This document shows, in pieces, positions 1-8,330 of a stretch of 36,308 nucleotides of DNA. Numbering within the stretch: position 1 is the first letter of the stretch; each line of letters starts with the position of its first letter. Both the position numbers and the translations under genes were made by a program. Source of the DNA: Ruminococcus sp. (GTDB lineage: Bacteria > Bacillota > Clostridia > Oscillospirales > Ruminococcaceae); contig JAILFN010000033.1 in the NCBI GenBank assembly GCA_024697545.1, positions 1 through 36,308 on the forward strand, given 5' to 3'. The notes beneath the pieces were generated by a model. It saw only the letters and a list, made by a program, of their open reading frames with translations, was not told the DNA's origin and searched no databases.

Positions 1-28
1 TGTTTGTCAGATTTGAAAGGAATTCATT

Positions 29-568
29 ATGCTGAATAAAGTTATTCTTTCCGGTAGGATCGCACAGCCTCTTGAACTCAGACAGACAGGCAGCGGTGTT
101 TCGGTATTACAGTTTAATCTTGCAGTTCAGCGTTCTTTCACCCGTCAGGGCGAGGAGCGTCAGACTGATTTTATAACCTGCGTTGCATGGCGTCAGACTG
201 CTGAGTTTATCAATCGTTATTTTGAAAAGGGCAGGTCTATTGCAATAATCGGCAATCTTCGTTCTCGTACCTACGAAGACAAGAATGGTACTAAGCATTA
301 TGTGACCGAAGTATTTGTTGATGAAGCGCAGTTTACTTTCGAGCCTAAAGCACAGAATGGCTACGCTCAGAATAATTACGGTGACTATAACAACAATGGC
401 GGTTACGGTAATCAGGGCGGCAGTTACGGCGGCGGTTATCAGCAGAATAACAATAACAATTACGGTCAGCCTCAGCAGCAGGCTCCCGTTCAGCAGAACA
501 ATGAAAATGTTAACATCGGTGAGCTTCAGGATTTTGACCTGTTCAACGATGACGGTGTTCCTTTCTAA
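29..568 (+). CDS. ssb: Single-stranded DNA-binding protein
   Basis: SSB coats single-stranded DNA during replication, repair and recombination and recruits partner proteins through its C-terminal tip. The 179-residue product has an N-terminal OB-fold (about residues 1-108, beginning MLNKVILSGRI and containing the family's DFITCVAW stretch), then a disordered Gly/Asn/Gln/Tyr-rich linker (about 110-160), then the acidic tip ending DDGVPF, which matches the DDxPF partner-binding tail. The start is an ATG with AAAGG about 8 nt upstream. It lies 36 nt ahead of rpsR, as in the Firmicutes rpsF-ssb-rpsR operon; rpsF would lie just off the left edge. Identification is secure. Confidence 0.97.
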   Translation: MLNKVILSGRIAQPLELRQTGSGVSVLQFNLAVQRSFTRQGEERQTDFITCVAWRQTAEFINRYFEKGRSIAIIGNLRSRTYEDKNGTKHYVTEVFVDEAQFTFEPKAQNGYAQNNYGDYNNNGGYGNQGGSYGGGYQQNNNNNYGQPQQQAPVQQNNENVNIGELQDFDLFNDDGVPF

Positions 569-604
569 ACCAAACGTCACATTTTTCAGTTAGGAGGATT
601 GAAC

Positions 605-841
605 ATGGAAAGAGGTTCTAGACCTGTAAAGAGAGGCCGCAAGAAGGTTTGTATGTTCTGCGTAGACAGAGCAGAAAAGATAGATTACAAGGATATCAAT
701 AAGCTCAGAAAGTGCATGACCGAGAGAGGAAAGATTCTTCCCCGCAGAGTTACCGGTACCTGTGCTTATCATCAGAGAGAGCTCACCTCTGCTATAAAGA
801 GAGCTCGTCATCTTGCTCTGCTGCCTTACGTTGCAGACTAA
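605..841 (+). CDS. rpsR: 30S ribosomal protein S18
   Basis: S18 binds the 30S platform with S6. The product has 78 residues with the basic N-terminus and the conserved end [12 protein letters not shown] chose ATG 605 over an in-frame TTG at 599 because AGGAGG (592-597) sits 7 nt before the ATG and abuts the TTG. Four cysteines (16, 19, 37, 53), including the CMFC pair, make this a metal-binding C+ form of S18; many bacteria have lost these cysteines. It is co-transcribed with ssb, and an intrinsic terminator follows at once. Confidence 0.97.
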   Translation: MERGSRPVKRGRKKVCMFCVDRAEKIDYKDINKLRKCMTERGKILPRRVTGTCAYHQRELTSAIKRARHLALLPYVAD

Positions 842-854
842 TATTTGATTTTTC

Positions 855-883
855 AAGACCCTCGTTTTCGGGGGTCTTTTTTT
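855..883 (+). terminator. Intrinsic terminator of the ssb-rpsR operon
   Basis: A 10-bp stem (855-864 with 869-878, one G-T wobble) with a TTTT loop runs into a T tract. It lies 13 nt after the rpsR stop codon. Confidence 0.9.
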
Positions 884-887
884 ATAC

Positions 888-926
888 AAAAAAACAGCTG
901 CTATCCGTCATTTCGGATAGCAGCTG
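888..926 (-). terminator. Intrinsic terminator of the fucosidase/GH26 operon
   Basis: A perfect 13-bp stem (895-907 with 914-926), read on the minus strand, is followed by a run of T (A run at 888-894 on the plus strand). It sits 16 nt past the GH26 stop and back to back with the rpsR terminator, so it insulates the two convergent operons. Confidence 0.9.
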
Positions 927-942
927 TGCTGTTATTGCATTT

Positions 943-3108
943 TTACGAGTTTGAAGAGCTGTCGGTCTTCTTTGACTTTTTGCTTGAAGATTTCTTCTTG
1001 CTCGATTTCTTCTCTTTCTTTGCAGCTTCGGCAGCTTTCTTTTCGGCTTCTGCTGCCTTTTTCTGAGCGTCGCGAATGCTCTTTGCAACGTCCGGGATGC
1101 TGGGCAGCTCCTCAAGTGTGAGAGTGAAGTTGTTGTTGTAGTACTCGATAAAGCGTGCGGCAGCCTGCTGGCTTGACTGTGTATCGTTGATGGCAATGCC
1201 TGTTTCGGTGCTGAAATAAGGCTCGGTCCACAGCGCGGTGTAAGACCAGAACGCCTTTTCGCTGAGTATGCTTTCAATAGCGGGCAGCGCTCCGCACTCG
1301 GTCATGGCGATGGGCTTTGTCTTTGTGATGTTGTTGAGGGAGAGCAGGGTGTTTATCTGTGCATCTCTGTTGCCCTCGGTGTATACGTCTGCCGAGATGA
1401 CATCGCAGTAGCTGTCACCGACATACCAGTCAGCGTTCTGTGCGCTCCATACCCATATGAGGTTGTTGAGCTTGTGGTATTCGGTCATTCTTGTATACAT
1501 TACCTGCCAGAGCCACTTATAGGTATCCTTGTCGATGCCCCACCAGTAAAGACCGTTGCTTGCAACGGGGAGAGGTCTCCAGATCACGGGGACGTTCTTC
1601 TCGCTGAACTTTGTGAGGGGAGTAGATACCGAGTCGATATCTTTAAGTATCAGATACAGTTCCTTAGTGATCTTTTTCTTCTTGTAAAGGCTCTTATACT
1701 CTTTGGGAGTCCACGCAGCGATCTCATCTACGCTGAACTCGGGCTTCTTTTGAATGGCGGCGACGTTCGTCTTAGTTTCGACTCCGTCAGAAGTTATAGC
1801 AGCTGCCTGTGAGCCTGCGCTCTGCTGATCTTCGTTCAGATCGTCGGGATAGCTGTCTGTACTTCCCATAACGTTGAATCCGGTACTGCCAATGCGGTTA
1901 TAGGAATAGTCGTAGGAATAATCATCGGTATAACCATCGCTGTAACCGTCGTCGTAGCCGTAATTATAGTCGTCGCTGTAGCCGTCATCGTATCCGTAGT
2001 CGTAGCTGCCGCCGTCGGTGTAGGTAGTATCGTCTGAAGCGGTTTCGGCAGAACTGCTGTCACTGCCGTATGCGGTCGAGCTGTCATCCTCCTTGACTTC
2101 TACTTCTGCGGGGACAGCCTTTCTCACATCGAATGCAACGTCCTTTATTTCTATTGCCTTGCTGTCCTTCTTGCCGCTCGGGTCGATCCAGTACCAGTCA
2201 TAGGCAACAAGTCCGCCGTCCTTGAAATACTTGTGAGCGATGCCGATATCCTTGATATCGTTCTTGGTGTATCCGCCGATGTCAGCGATCCTGATAGCAG
2301 GGGACTTTCCTGTAAGCGATTTTACTGCATCGGTCTCATCGCTGCCGGAGGGGGTAACGTGCTGAGCAGTTATGACCTGCTTGCCGTAATTTGAGCAGAG
2401 CAGCTGATATACAGCCTGAGCTCTGTAAGAAGCGTTGGGGTCGGACAGGACAGATGAACTCAGGTCGGGATTGAGTGCGCTGATATCGTTGTTGGATTCA
2501 AGTGTTACATAGTCAACATCGACCTGATTCTCGGTCGAGCCGATCTTGATCTCATTGATGCCCTTGTCAAGCCAGATGTTTTCAAGATGCTTTTCCGCGA
2601 AGCTGCCGTCGCCCGACGTGCGGAATATCCAGACCACTTTTCCGTTAACATAAAGCTGGCTGTTTACGCCCTTGTCGGATGCGGTGTTGATCGTGATGTT
2701 ATAAAACTGACCCTCGGGAAGGTCAAAGCTTATGCTCCAGTTGTCGGGCGTAGCGCCGTTTACATAGCCTTCGCCTTTGAAGTTCGCACGGTCTCTGAGT
2801 ATAGCAGCGCCGCTTCCGATTATCGTGCCTGATTCCGCCTGATAAGTCTTGTTGTATTCTACATACGGTACATCAACGCTTTCAAAGATAGTATCTTCGT
2901 AGGTCTGACCGTCCATCTTTATGGTCGGGGGGATTTCCTCTCCTTCAGTGTCTTCGGCGTCTGTCTCGACAGCGGCAGAGGAATCATTGCCCGCTTTTGT
3001 CTCTTTTTTGATCTGTTCATTCTTGATGATCGAAGTACCGCAGGAGCTTAATGCCGATACGGTCATAACGATCGCCGCAGCACCTGCTGCGATCCTTTTT
3101 GAACTCAT
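943..3108 (-). CDS. CBM35/GH26-like surface lipoprotein, probably catalytically inactive
   Basis: The start is ATG 3108: AGGAAAGGAAG lies just upstream, and it gives a clean lipoprotein signal peptide with lipobox LSSC (Cys23). The longer reading to 3177 adds 23 residues that spoil the signal peptide. The 721-residue product has an acidic spacer, a CBM35-like beta-sandwich (about residues 65-205) and a GH26 (beta-mannanase clan) barrel. The barrel is interrupted by a Tyr/Asp/Ser/Gly-rich insert (about 340-405), and the tail is rich in Lys, Ala and Ser (about 680-721). The nucleophile motif TECG (Glu604) is present. The acid/base motif, normally RPLHE, reads RPLPV, so His and the catalytic Glu are replaced by Pro514 and Val515, although the following WWG is kept. 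I infer a glycan-binding or scaffolding role. It follows the GH95 gene by 44 nt in one operon. Confidence 0.8.
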   Translation of the reverse strand: MSSKRIAAGAAAIVMTVSALSSCGTSIIKNEQIKKETKAGNDSSAAVETDAEDTEGEEIPPTIKMDGQTYEDTIFESVDVPYVEYNKTYQAESGTIIGSGAAILRDRANFKGEGYVNGATPDNWSISFDLPEGQFYNITINTASDKGVNSQLYVNGKVVWIFRTSGDGSFAEKHLENIWLDKGINEIKIGSTENQVDVDYVTLESNNDISALNPDLSSSVLSDPNASYRAQAVYQLLCSNYGKQVITAQHVTPSGSDETDAVKSLTGKSPAIRIADIGGYTKNDIKDIGIAHKYFKDGGLVAYDWYWIDPSGKKDSKAIEIKDVAFDVRKAVPAEVEVKEDDSSTAYGSDSSSAETASDDTTYTDGGSYDYGYDDGYSDDYNYGYDDGYSDGYTDDYSYDYSYNRIGSTGFNVMGSTDSYPDDLNEDQQSAGSQAAAITSDGVETKTNVAAIQKKPEFSVDEIAAWTPKEYKSLYKKKKITKELYLILKDIDSVSTPLTKFSEKNVPVIWRPLPVASNGLYWWGIDKDTYKWLWQVMYTRMTEYHKLNNLIWVWSAQNADWYVGDSYCDVISADVYTEGNRDAQINTLLSLNNITKTKPIAMTECGALPAIESILSEKAFWSYTALWTEPYFSTETGIAINDTQSSQQAAARFIEYYNNNFTLTLEELPSIPDVAKSIRDAQKKAAEAEKKAAEAAKKEKKSSKKKSSSKKSKKTDSSSNS
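1890..2030 (-). repeat. Tyr/Asp/Ser/Gly-rich degenerate repeat in the GH26 gene
   Basis: This stretch encodes several imperfect copies of a GYDDGYSD-like heptad/octad within the catalytic-domain region of the lipoprotein. The DNA copies differ at third positions, so this is an old protein-level repeat rather than a recent microsatellite expansion. Confidence 0.6.
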
Positions 3109-3152
3109 TTTAGATTTCTTCCTTTCCTTTTCGTATATATGATGATAATAGA

Positions 3153-5408
3153 TCACTTGTAGTTTGTTACACTGCACGGTTCACCCGCTTTAATGTGCAG
3201 CCGGATGATACTGCCATCGGCAAGCCTGTGGTTTACGGTGCAGTCTTTGTCTGCGTTGATAGAAGCGGTGTAAAGCACCTCGCCGTTTAAGCTGTCGGTC
3301 TTCCATTCGCAGTCTACGGTAAGTCCGCCTCTTGCACGCAGTCCCTTGAAGCTTCCGCTGTCCCATTCCTTCGGGAGCGCAGGCAGCAGTATCAGTTCAT
3401 GACCCGTGCTTTGTATCAGAGCTTCGGTGATACCCGCAGCACCGCCGAAGTTTCCGTCTATCTGAAAAGGTGGGTGCATATCGAAGAGGTTGTCGGCAGT
3501 TGAGTGTGAAAGCAGGGCTCTTACATTTTCGCCTACCTTCTCGCCGTCGAAAAGCCTTGCCCAGAAGTTTATTATCCATGCTCTCGACCAGCCTGTATGG
3601 CCGCCGCCGTGAGCAAGTCTTCTTTCAAGGGTAGCCCGCGCCGCCGATGCAAGCTCGGGAGTTCCGTGCATAGTTATCATTTCACCCGGATACAGCGCGA
3701 ACAGCTGTGAGATGTGCCTGTGCCCCGGCTCGACTTCGTCGTAGTCGATCGCCCATTCCTTTATCTGACCGTACTTTCCGATCTCGGGTCTGGGTAGCTT
3801 GTCTCTAATGCTGCGGAGCATTTCACTGTTATCGCTGTCCTTGCCGAGTATCCTTGCAGATTCTATCACCGCTGTAAAGAGTTCATATATGATCTCGCTG
3901 TCCATTGATGGACCTATGCAAAGCGAACCGCGGGTGCCGCTTTGGGTGATATAGCTGTTTTCGGGCGAGACGGAAGGGCAGGTAACGAGCCGTCCCTGTT
4001 TATCTTCGATAAGGAAGTCGGCGAAGAACTGTGCAGCTTCTTTAAGTGTATCATATTTCTCGGCAAGGAAATCCCTGTCAAGAGTGAATTTGTAATGCTC
4101 CCATATGTGCAGGCAGAGCCATGCAGCGCCCATGGGCCACTGAGTACCAGGCATCCAAAGATCCTGCGGAGCGGTATCGCCCCAGAGGTCGGTGTTATGG
4201 TGCGCCACGAACCCGCCGCAGCCGTACATTTCCTTTGCGGTCATCCTGCCGTTCGGGCGCATACGCTCAATAAGATCGTAAAGCGGATATGTCAGTTCGG
4301 AGAGATTGCAGGTCTCCGCACTCCAGTAATTCATCTCGGTATTTATGTTTATTGTGAAACGGCAGCCCCATGCAGGCCACATATCCTTGTTCCAGATGCC
4401 CTGCAAATTGGCGGGCAGCGTCCCCTCGCGGCTAGAAGCTATCAGCAGATAGCGGGAGTAGTTCCAGTAAAGCTCGATGAGAGGATTATCCTTCCCGCCA
4501 TCTCTGAAAGCTTCAAGACGTTTGTCGGTGGGAAGACCGTTGCTGTCTTTTCCGAGGCACAGCTGTGCGCGGGAATAATATCTCTTGTAGTCATTGATGT
4601 GTCTTTGAAGAAGCTCGTCAAAGCTTTTTGCCGCTGCTTTCTCTACGTCTTCAAGAGCCTTAGCCTTGTGATCGGAGCATCGGTATGTAGTCCTTGCACT
4701 TATAAGGATCATGACCTCATCGCAGCCGCGGCATTCTATAAAGCTTCCGTATGGAGAGGCATTCCCGCCCTTTGCGACTGCCTTTACAGCGGCGGCAAAG
4801 CCTATGCCGTCCGCGCCGCCGCAGTATCCGTGAAACAGCAGTGTGTCATCGGAAACGGGGGAGTTGTCATCAAAATAATCATCTCTGCCGTCGATGCCTA
4901 TGCGGATATTTATCCCCTTTGGAACATCGCAGCGTATCCAAACGGCAAGAACTCCGTCAGGCTCCGAGCAGAAGACATCGCGACATATAATCTTACCGTT
5001 CAGTGTGAACGAACAGTTCGAGACCGCGGTCTCAAGATCCAACGATCTTGTTTTATATTCTGCATCGCCGCCGTCAAGATGCGTGATGGATAGATCTCCC
5101 AGAGGCATATAATGGCGCTCATTCACGGGCGTGCCGCAAAAAGCATCAAGCACGATCGCTTCGGCTTCCTCGATCTTTTCATCAAAAAGAAGATCTCTTA
5201 CTTTTTGCAGGTTTTGGAGGGCGGAAGGGTTGTTTCTCTTCCTGGGTCCTCCAGAAAATATCGAATCTTCATTGAGCATGATCTTTTCGCTCGTCGGCTG
5301 ACCGAACACCATTCCGCCGATCCTGCCGTTCCCGACAGGCAAAGCACAGTTCCAGTCCTCGGCGGGTGAGTCGTACCAAAGCGTGTTTCTGTCGTTAAAG
5401 TACGGCAT
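3153..5408 (-). CDS. GH95 alpha-L-fucosidase
   Basis: GH95 enzymes release L-fucose, classically alpha-1,2-linked, by inversion, from plant xyloglucan or host glycans. The 751 residues match the family's usual length. The N-terminal beta-sandwich begins with WYDSPAEDWNCALPVGNGR, typical of GH95. The (alpha/alpha)6 barrel has INTEMNYW (Asn354 and Asn356, matching the two catalytic Asn of Bifidobacterium AfcA), SPEN with Glu483 (probable acid), and QIDGNFGG with Asp651. There is no signal peptide, so it should act in the cytoplasm on imported oligosaccharides. The ATG at 5408 has GAAAGGA about 10 nt upstream. It is first in a two-gene operon with the GH26-like lipoprotein. Family assignment is secure; linkage specificity is inferred. 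Confidence 0.93.
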   Translation of the reverse strand: MPYFNDRNTLWYDSPAEDWNCALPVGNGRIGGMVFGQPTSEKIMLNEDSIFSGGPRKRNNPSALQNLQKVRDLLFDEKIEEAEAIVLDAFCGTPVNERHYMPLGDLSITHLDGGDAEYKTRSLDLETAVSNCSFTLNGKIICRDVFCSEPDGVLAVWIRCDVPKGINIRIGIDGRDDYFDDNSPVSDDTLLFHGYCGGADGIGFAAAVKAVAKGGNASPYGSFIECRGCDEVMILISARTTYRCSDHKAKALEDVEKAAAKSFDELLQRHINDYKRYYSRAQLCLGKDSNGLPTDKRLEAFRDGGKDNPLIELYWNYSRYLLIASSREGTLPANLQGIWNKDMWPAWGCRFTININTEMNYWSAETCNLSELTYPLYDLIERMRPNGRMTAKEMYGCGGFVAHHNTDLWGDTAPQDLWMPGTQWPMGAAWLCLHIWEHYKFTLDRDFLAEKYDTLKEAAQFFADFLIEDKQGRLVTCPSVSPENSYITQSGTRGSLCIGPSMDSEIIYELFTAVIESARILGKDSDNSEMLRSIRDKLPRPEIGKYGQIKEWAIDYDEVEPGHRHISQLFALYPGEMITMHGTPELASAARATLERRLAHGGGHTGWSRAWIINFWARLFDGEKVGENVRALLSHSTADNLFDMHPPFQIDGNFGGAAGITEALIQSTGHELILLPALPKEWDSGSFKGLRARGGLTVDCEWKTDSLNGEVLYTASINADKDCTVNHRLADGSIIRLHIKAGEPCSVTNYK

Positions 5409-5467
5409 ATATCATTAGTTCCTTTCATACTGACACTAACAGGATAGGTCATTTCATATTCCATTAT

Positions 5468-5496
5468 ATTATATCACAGTCTGACAGAAATTGCAA
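5468..5496 (-). promoter_or_regulatory. Promoter of the GH95-GH26 operon
   Basis: On the minus strand, -35 TTGCAA (5491-5496) is followed after exactly 17 nt by TATAAT (5468-5473). The -10 is preceded by TGA, giving an extended -10. It lies about 60 nt upstream of the fucosidase start. Confidence 0.75.
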
Positions 5497-5559
5497 TAGG
5501 AACAGTGCGAAAATTCTTGTTTTTCGGTAATTGTTCACCAACCTGACACTATGCTGTCC

Positions 5560-5588
5560 AACTGTTTGTGACTTTTTTCTCAACAGTT
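5560..5588. repeat. Short inverted repeat upstream of the T-box promoter
   Basis: AACTGTT (5560-5566) and AACAGTT (5582-5588) form a perfect 7-bp inverted repeat, ending 10 nt before the -35 of the T-box promoter and within the divergent intergenic region. It could be an operator or be fortuitous. Nothing else stands out in the rest of the gap between the two divergent promoters. Confidence 0.3.
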
Positions 5589-5598
5589 TAAAAAGCTC

Positions 5599-5627
5599 TT
5601 GACAATCGTGGGAAGATATGGTATAAT
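5599..5627 (+). promoter_or_regulatory. Consensus sigma-A promoter of the T-box leader
   Basis: TTGACA (5599-5604), a 17-nt spacer and TATAAT (5622-5627) form a perfect consensus with an upstream TGG (extended -10). Transcription should start near 5634. Confidence 0.9.
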
Positions 5628-5633
5628 CCAAAT

Positions 5634-5897
5634 GTTATATTCAAAAGCTATGACGGGAACAAGTAGCGTTGCAACAGTGTTTTCAGAGAGTCTGCGGTGG
5701 GTGTGAGCAGGCAGCGGGTGCAGCGTCGAATTACCTCCTATCAGCTTTGTGTGTGAGAAAGGTGCTTTCGCACGATTAGCACATGACGTTTGCCGCGTTA
5801 AGGTCAATGAGGTCGGATATATCATCCGATAAACTGAGGTGGTACCGCGTTTTTAACGCCCTCGGGGAGTTTTGGCTCTTCGTGGGATTTTTTATTT
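5634..5897 (+). ncRNA. T-box leader, probable tyrosine specifier
   Basis: T-box RNAs sense uncharged tRNA and allow read-through when it is bound. Stem I closes with AAAGCT (5644-5649) against AGCTTT, contains the GACGGGAACAAGTAG K-turn/specifier-loop strand, an AG-bulge strand (CAGAGAG) and the distal loop GGTGGGTGTGAG. The specifier-loop 3' strand reads GAA-T-TAC; by the usual GAA-n-codon spacing this gives UAC, tyrosine, at 5732-5734. The canonical T-box TGGTACCGCG starts at 5840; its TGGT can pair with an ACCA tRNA end, as expected for tRNA-Tyr. A terminator (about 5860-5893) competes with the antiterminator. The element fits the tyrS gene found 1.1 kb downstream, not the gene next to it. 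Confidence 0.9.
5859..5896 (+). terminator. T-box regulated terminator
   Basis: CCCTCGGGGAG pairs with CTCTTCGTGGG (one mismatch, two wobbles) ahead of a T-rich run. This is the terminator that tRNA-stabilised antitermination would prevent. Confidence 0.75.
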
Positions 5898-5914
5898 TCG
5901 GAGGTGTTAGGTAT

Positions 5915-6409
5915 ATGACCGAAAATAAAAAAGCCTTTGTTTTACACACTGTTTTATCAAATGCGGCAAGGCTCTTGTTTGCAGTCTGTCTGATACGTTT
6001 TCTTGCGGTATATCCTTCTCTTGATCCCGAGATCGGTATACATTTTGACGGCAAAGGCGCATTTGATATCGTTGATAAAAAGATCTATGGGTTTTATCCG
6101 TTTGCAGTCTCACTGGCGATCTTACTGTTTTGCGCTCTTTTCTGCTTTCTGGCACGCAAAGCGAAAAAAGGTGAGCGAGTCAGTGAAAAGGGTGACAGGC
6201 TCACACGGGCGGCGGTGACGCTGTATGTAGATGTATCGCAGCTTGCAATGGTCTTCTTCTTTTCGGGTGCCTGGTCAGACTGTGTTATTCGTCAGCGGCC
6301 GCTGAATGTTTATATCGGTCTTACGATACTATTTACCTTGTTCGGGCTGTTATTTGTTCTTGTGATCTTTATGATCGCGGTGAGGATCGCCTGCCGTATA
6401 AAAGAATGA
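5915..6409 (+). CDS. Small polytopic membrane protein, DUF1648-like
   Basis: I chose ATG 5915 (GGAGGTG about 9 nt upstream) over an in-frame ATG at 5783 that lies inside the T-box RNA. The 164-residue product has four predicted membrane segments (about residues 8-28, 53-72, 95-115 and 127-155). The stretch between the first two contains DPEIGIHFDGKGAFDIVDKK, which resembles the extracytoplasmic 'P-x-H-x-n-G-x-D' pattern of DUF1648 proteins. Function is unknown. It is the first gene after the tyrosine T-box, so its expression should rise when tyrosyl-tRNA is scarce. The DUF1648 resemblance is by eye. Confidence 0.65.
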   Translation: MTENKKAFVLHTVLSNAARLLFAVCLIRFLAVYPSLDPEIGIHFDGKGAFDIVDKKIYGFYPFAVSLAILLFCALFCFLARKAKKGERVSEKGDRLTRAAVTLYVDVSQLAMVFFFSGAWSDCVIRQRPLNVYIGLTILFTLFGLLFVLVIFMIAVRIACRIKE

Positions 6410-6458
6410 ATGCCGTTTTTTCAGATTTATGAAAATACCATCGGTGAGGTGAATGATA

Positions 6459-6905
6459 GTGATATACAGACATCTTGAGAAAAAGGATCTTGATACATTT
6501 ATATCCATGCGGATACACCAGCTGAGGGAGGAGGGCGCGACCGAGGAGATCGACCTTGTGCCCGCTCTCAGAGACTATTATGAAAGACATATGGCAGACG
6601 GCACATTCTTTTCATGGATCGTCGAAGATGATGGAAAGATGATCGGCACGGGCGGCATCTCGATAGTTGAAAAGCCGCCGTATTTCGGCTGCCCGAGCGG
6701 CAGGATAGCTCTGCTTTCGAGTATGTTCACCGACAGCGCTTACAGAAGACAGGGCATCGCCAAAGAGATCCTCAGAAGGCTCACCGACGAAGCCCGTGAG
6801 CGCGGCTGCTCGGTCGTGCAGATTACGGCATCGGATATGGGCGTGTTGCTCTACACCGATTTCGGTTTTGTAAAGAACAGCAACTTCATGCAGCTGAAGC
6901 TGTGA
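6459..6905 (+). CDS. GNAT-family N-acetyltransferase
   Basis: GNAT enzymes transfer acetyl from acetyl-CoA to an amine; the substrate here is unknown. The acetyl-CoA motif A is visible as RRQGIAKEIL, a Q/R-x-x-G-x-A loop, after the beta-4 strand ALLSSMFTDSAY. The C-terminal YTDFGFVKN is the usual GNAT beta-6/7 region. Length (148 residues) is typical. I favour GTG 6459, which stands 9 nt after GGTGAGG (6443-6449). An ATG at 6453 in the same frame leaves only 3 nt. It lies between the T-box-led membrane gene and tyrS on one strand without a visible terminator. Confidence 0.85.
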   Translation: MIYRHLEKKDLDTFISMRIHQLREEGATEEIDLVPALRDYYERHMADGTFFSWIVEDDGKMIGTGGISIVEKPPYFGCPSGRIALLSSMFTDSAYRRQGIAKEILRRLTDEARERGCSVVQITASDMGVLLYTDFGFVKNSNFMQLKL

Positions 6906-7040
6906 GCGGTTATACTTTGAAAGGTCGTGATATAAATGATATTCCCCGCGGATACCATTCATTATGTTAAGATATACCAAATGAAAATAATAAACATATG
7001 ATAAAAACAAACATACGATCATAAAACGGAGGAAAGAAAA

Positions 7041-8258
7041 ATGACAGTATTTGAAGAACTTAAAAGACGCGGACTTCTGGCTCAGCTCACCGATGAAAAG
7101 GAGATCGAGGAGCTTGTAAACAACGGCAAGGCTACATTCTACATCGGATTCGACCCGACAGCCGACAGCCTTCATGTAGGTCACTTTATGGCACTCTGCC
7201 TTATGAAGAGACTTCAGATGGCAGGCAACAAGCCCATCGCACTTCTCGGCGGCGGAACAGCTATGATCGGAGATCCTTCTGGTAAGACAGATATGAGAAA
7301 GATGCTCACAAAGGAGACTATCCAGCACAACGTTGACTGCTTCAAGAAGCAGAGGAGCCGCGTTATCGACTTCTCCGACGGCAAGGCTATGGTCGTAAAC
7401 AACGGAGACTGGCTGCTTGATCTCAACTATGTTGACGTTCTGCGTGAAGTCGGCGCACATTTCAGCGTAAACCGTATGCTCACCGCGGAGTGCTACAAGC
7501 AGAGACTCGAGCGCGGTCTTTCGTTCCTTGAATTCAACTACATGATAATGCAGAGCTACGACTTCTACAAGCTGTACACCGACTACGGCTGCAATATGCA
7601 GTTCGGCGGTGACGACCAGTGGAGCAATATGCTCGGCGGCACAGAGCTTATCAGACGCAAGCTCGGCAAGGATGCTTATGCTATGACCATCACCCTGCTG
7701 CTCAACTCCGAGGGCAAGAAGATGGGCAAGACAGAAAAGGGTGCGGTATGGCTCGATCCCGAAAAGACCAGCCCCTATGATTTCTTCCAGTACTGGAGAA
7801 ATGTCGGTGATGCCGATGTTATCAAGTGCCTGAAGATGCTCACATTCGTTCCCATCGAAGAGATCGAAGAGATGGAAAAGACTATGGAAGGTGCTCAGTT
7901 CAACAAGGCTAAGGAGCTGCTTGCATTCGAGCTCACAAAGCTCGTACACGGCGAGGAGGAAGCTAACAAGGCTCTCGAGGCTGCGCGTTCGCTCTTCTCG
8001 GCTAACACCTCCAGTGCAAATATGCCCACCACCGAGATCGAGGCTTCCGAGCTTACCGACGGCGGCATGAATATCCTCGACCTGCTCGTTCGCTGCGGAC
8101 TTGCTCCTTCAAAGGGCGAGGGCAGACGACTTGTCACCCAGAACGGTATCTCTGTAAACGACGCCAAGTTCACCGACCCCAAGGGAAGCGTTGACCTTTC
8201 GGGTGAAGTAGTTATCAAGAAGGGCAAGAAGGTCTTCCACAAGGTTGTCGTGAAGTAA
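7041..8258 (+). CDS. tyrS: Tyrosyl-tRNA synthetase
   Basis: It charges tRNA-Tyr with tyrosine in the cytoplasm. The 405-residue product shows the class I signature as HVGH (residues 45-48), the KMSKS-like loop as KMGKT (about 227-231), the tyrosine-binding YDFYKLY and QFGGDDQW stretches, and a C-terminal S4 RNA-binding domain (about 340-405, [12 protein letters not shown]). The start is supported by GGAGGAAAG 8 nt upstream. No T-box or strong promoter is visible in the 135 nt before it, so the T-box at 5634 probably controls it through the two upstream genes. Confidence 0.97.
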   Translation: MTVFEELKRRGLLAQLTDEKEIEELVNNGKATFYIGFDPTADSLHVGHFMALCLMKRLQMAGNKPIALLGGGTAMIGDPSGKTDMRKMLTKETIQHNVDCFKKQRSRVIDFSDGKAMVVNNGDWLLDLNYVDVLREVGAHFSVNRMLTAECYKQRLERGLSFLEFNYMIMQSYDFYKLYTDYGCNMQFGGDDQWSNMLGGTELIRRKLGKDAYAMTITLLLNSEGKKMGKTEKGAVWLDPEKTSPYDFFQYWRNVGDADVIKCLKMLTFVPIEEIEEMEKTMEGAQFNKAKELLAFELTKLVHGEEEANKALEAARSLFSANTSSANMPTTEIEASELTDGGMNILDLLVRCGLAPSKGEGRRLVTQNGISVNDAKFTDPKGSVDLSGEVVIKKGKKVFHKVVVK

Positions 8259-8290
8259 CCGGCTTTTGTTCGTTAAATTATTATCTATTG

Positions 8291-8328
8291 AAAAGCCCGT
8301 GAGCATTCGTTTCGCTCACGGGCTTTTT
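8291..8328. terminator. Bidirectional terminator between tyrS and the lipoprotein gene
   Basis: A perfect 14-bp stem (8291-8304 with 8314-8327) is flanked by A and T runs, so it can stop transcription of tyrS on the plus strand and of the convergent lipoprotein gene on the minus strand. Confidence 0.9.
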
Positions 8329-8330
8329 GG

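Noticed and set aside
1890-2090. CRISPR-like or tandem DNA repeat
   Set aside because: Repetition is at protein level with varied codons and no spacers; it lies in frame in the GH26 gene.
3942-5093. 383-residue plus-strand open frame opposite the GH95 gene
   Set aside because: Antisense shadow; the fucosidase motifs are on the minus strand.
6906-7040. Separate tyrS promoter
   Set aside because: TTGAAA at 6917-6922 is followed after 17 nt by TATTCC, and TGTTAAGAT (6965-6973) has no -35; neither is convincing.
6612-7949. 445-residue minus-strand open frame opposite tyrS
   Set aside because: It is the shadow of tyrS and the GNAT gene on the other strand, has no ribosome binding site, and the product resembles no protein; tyrS matches its family along its whole length.
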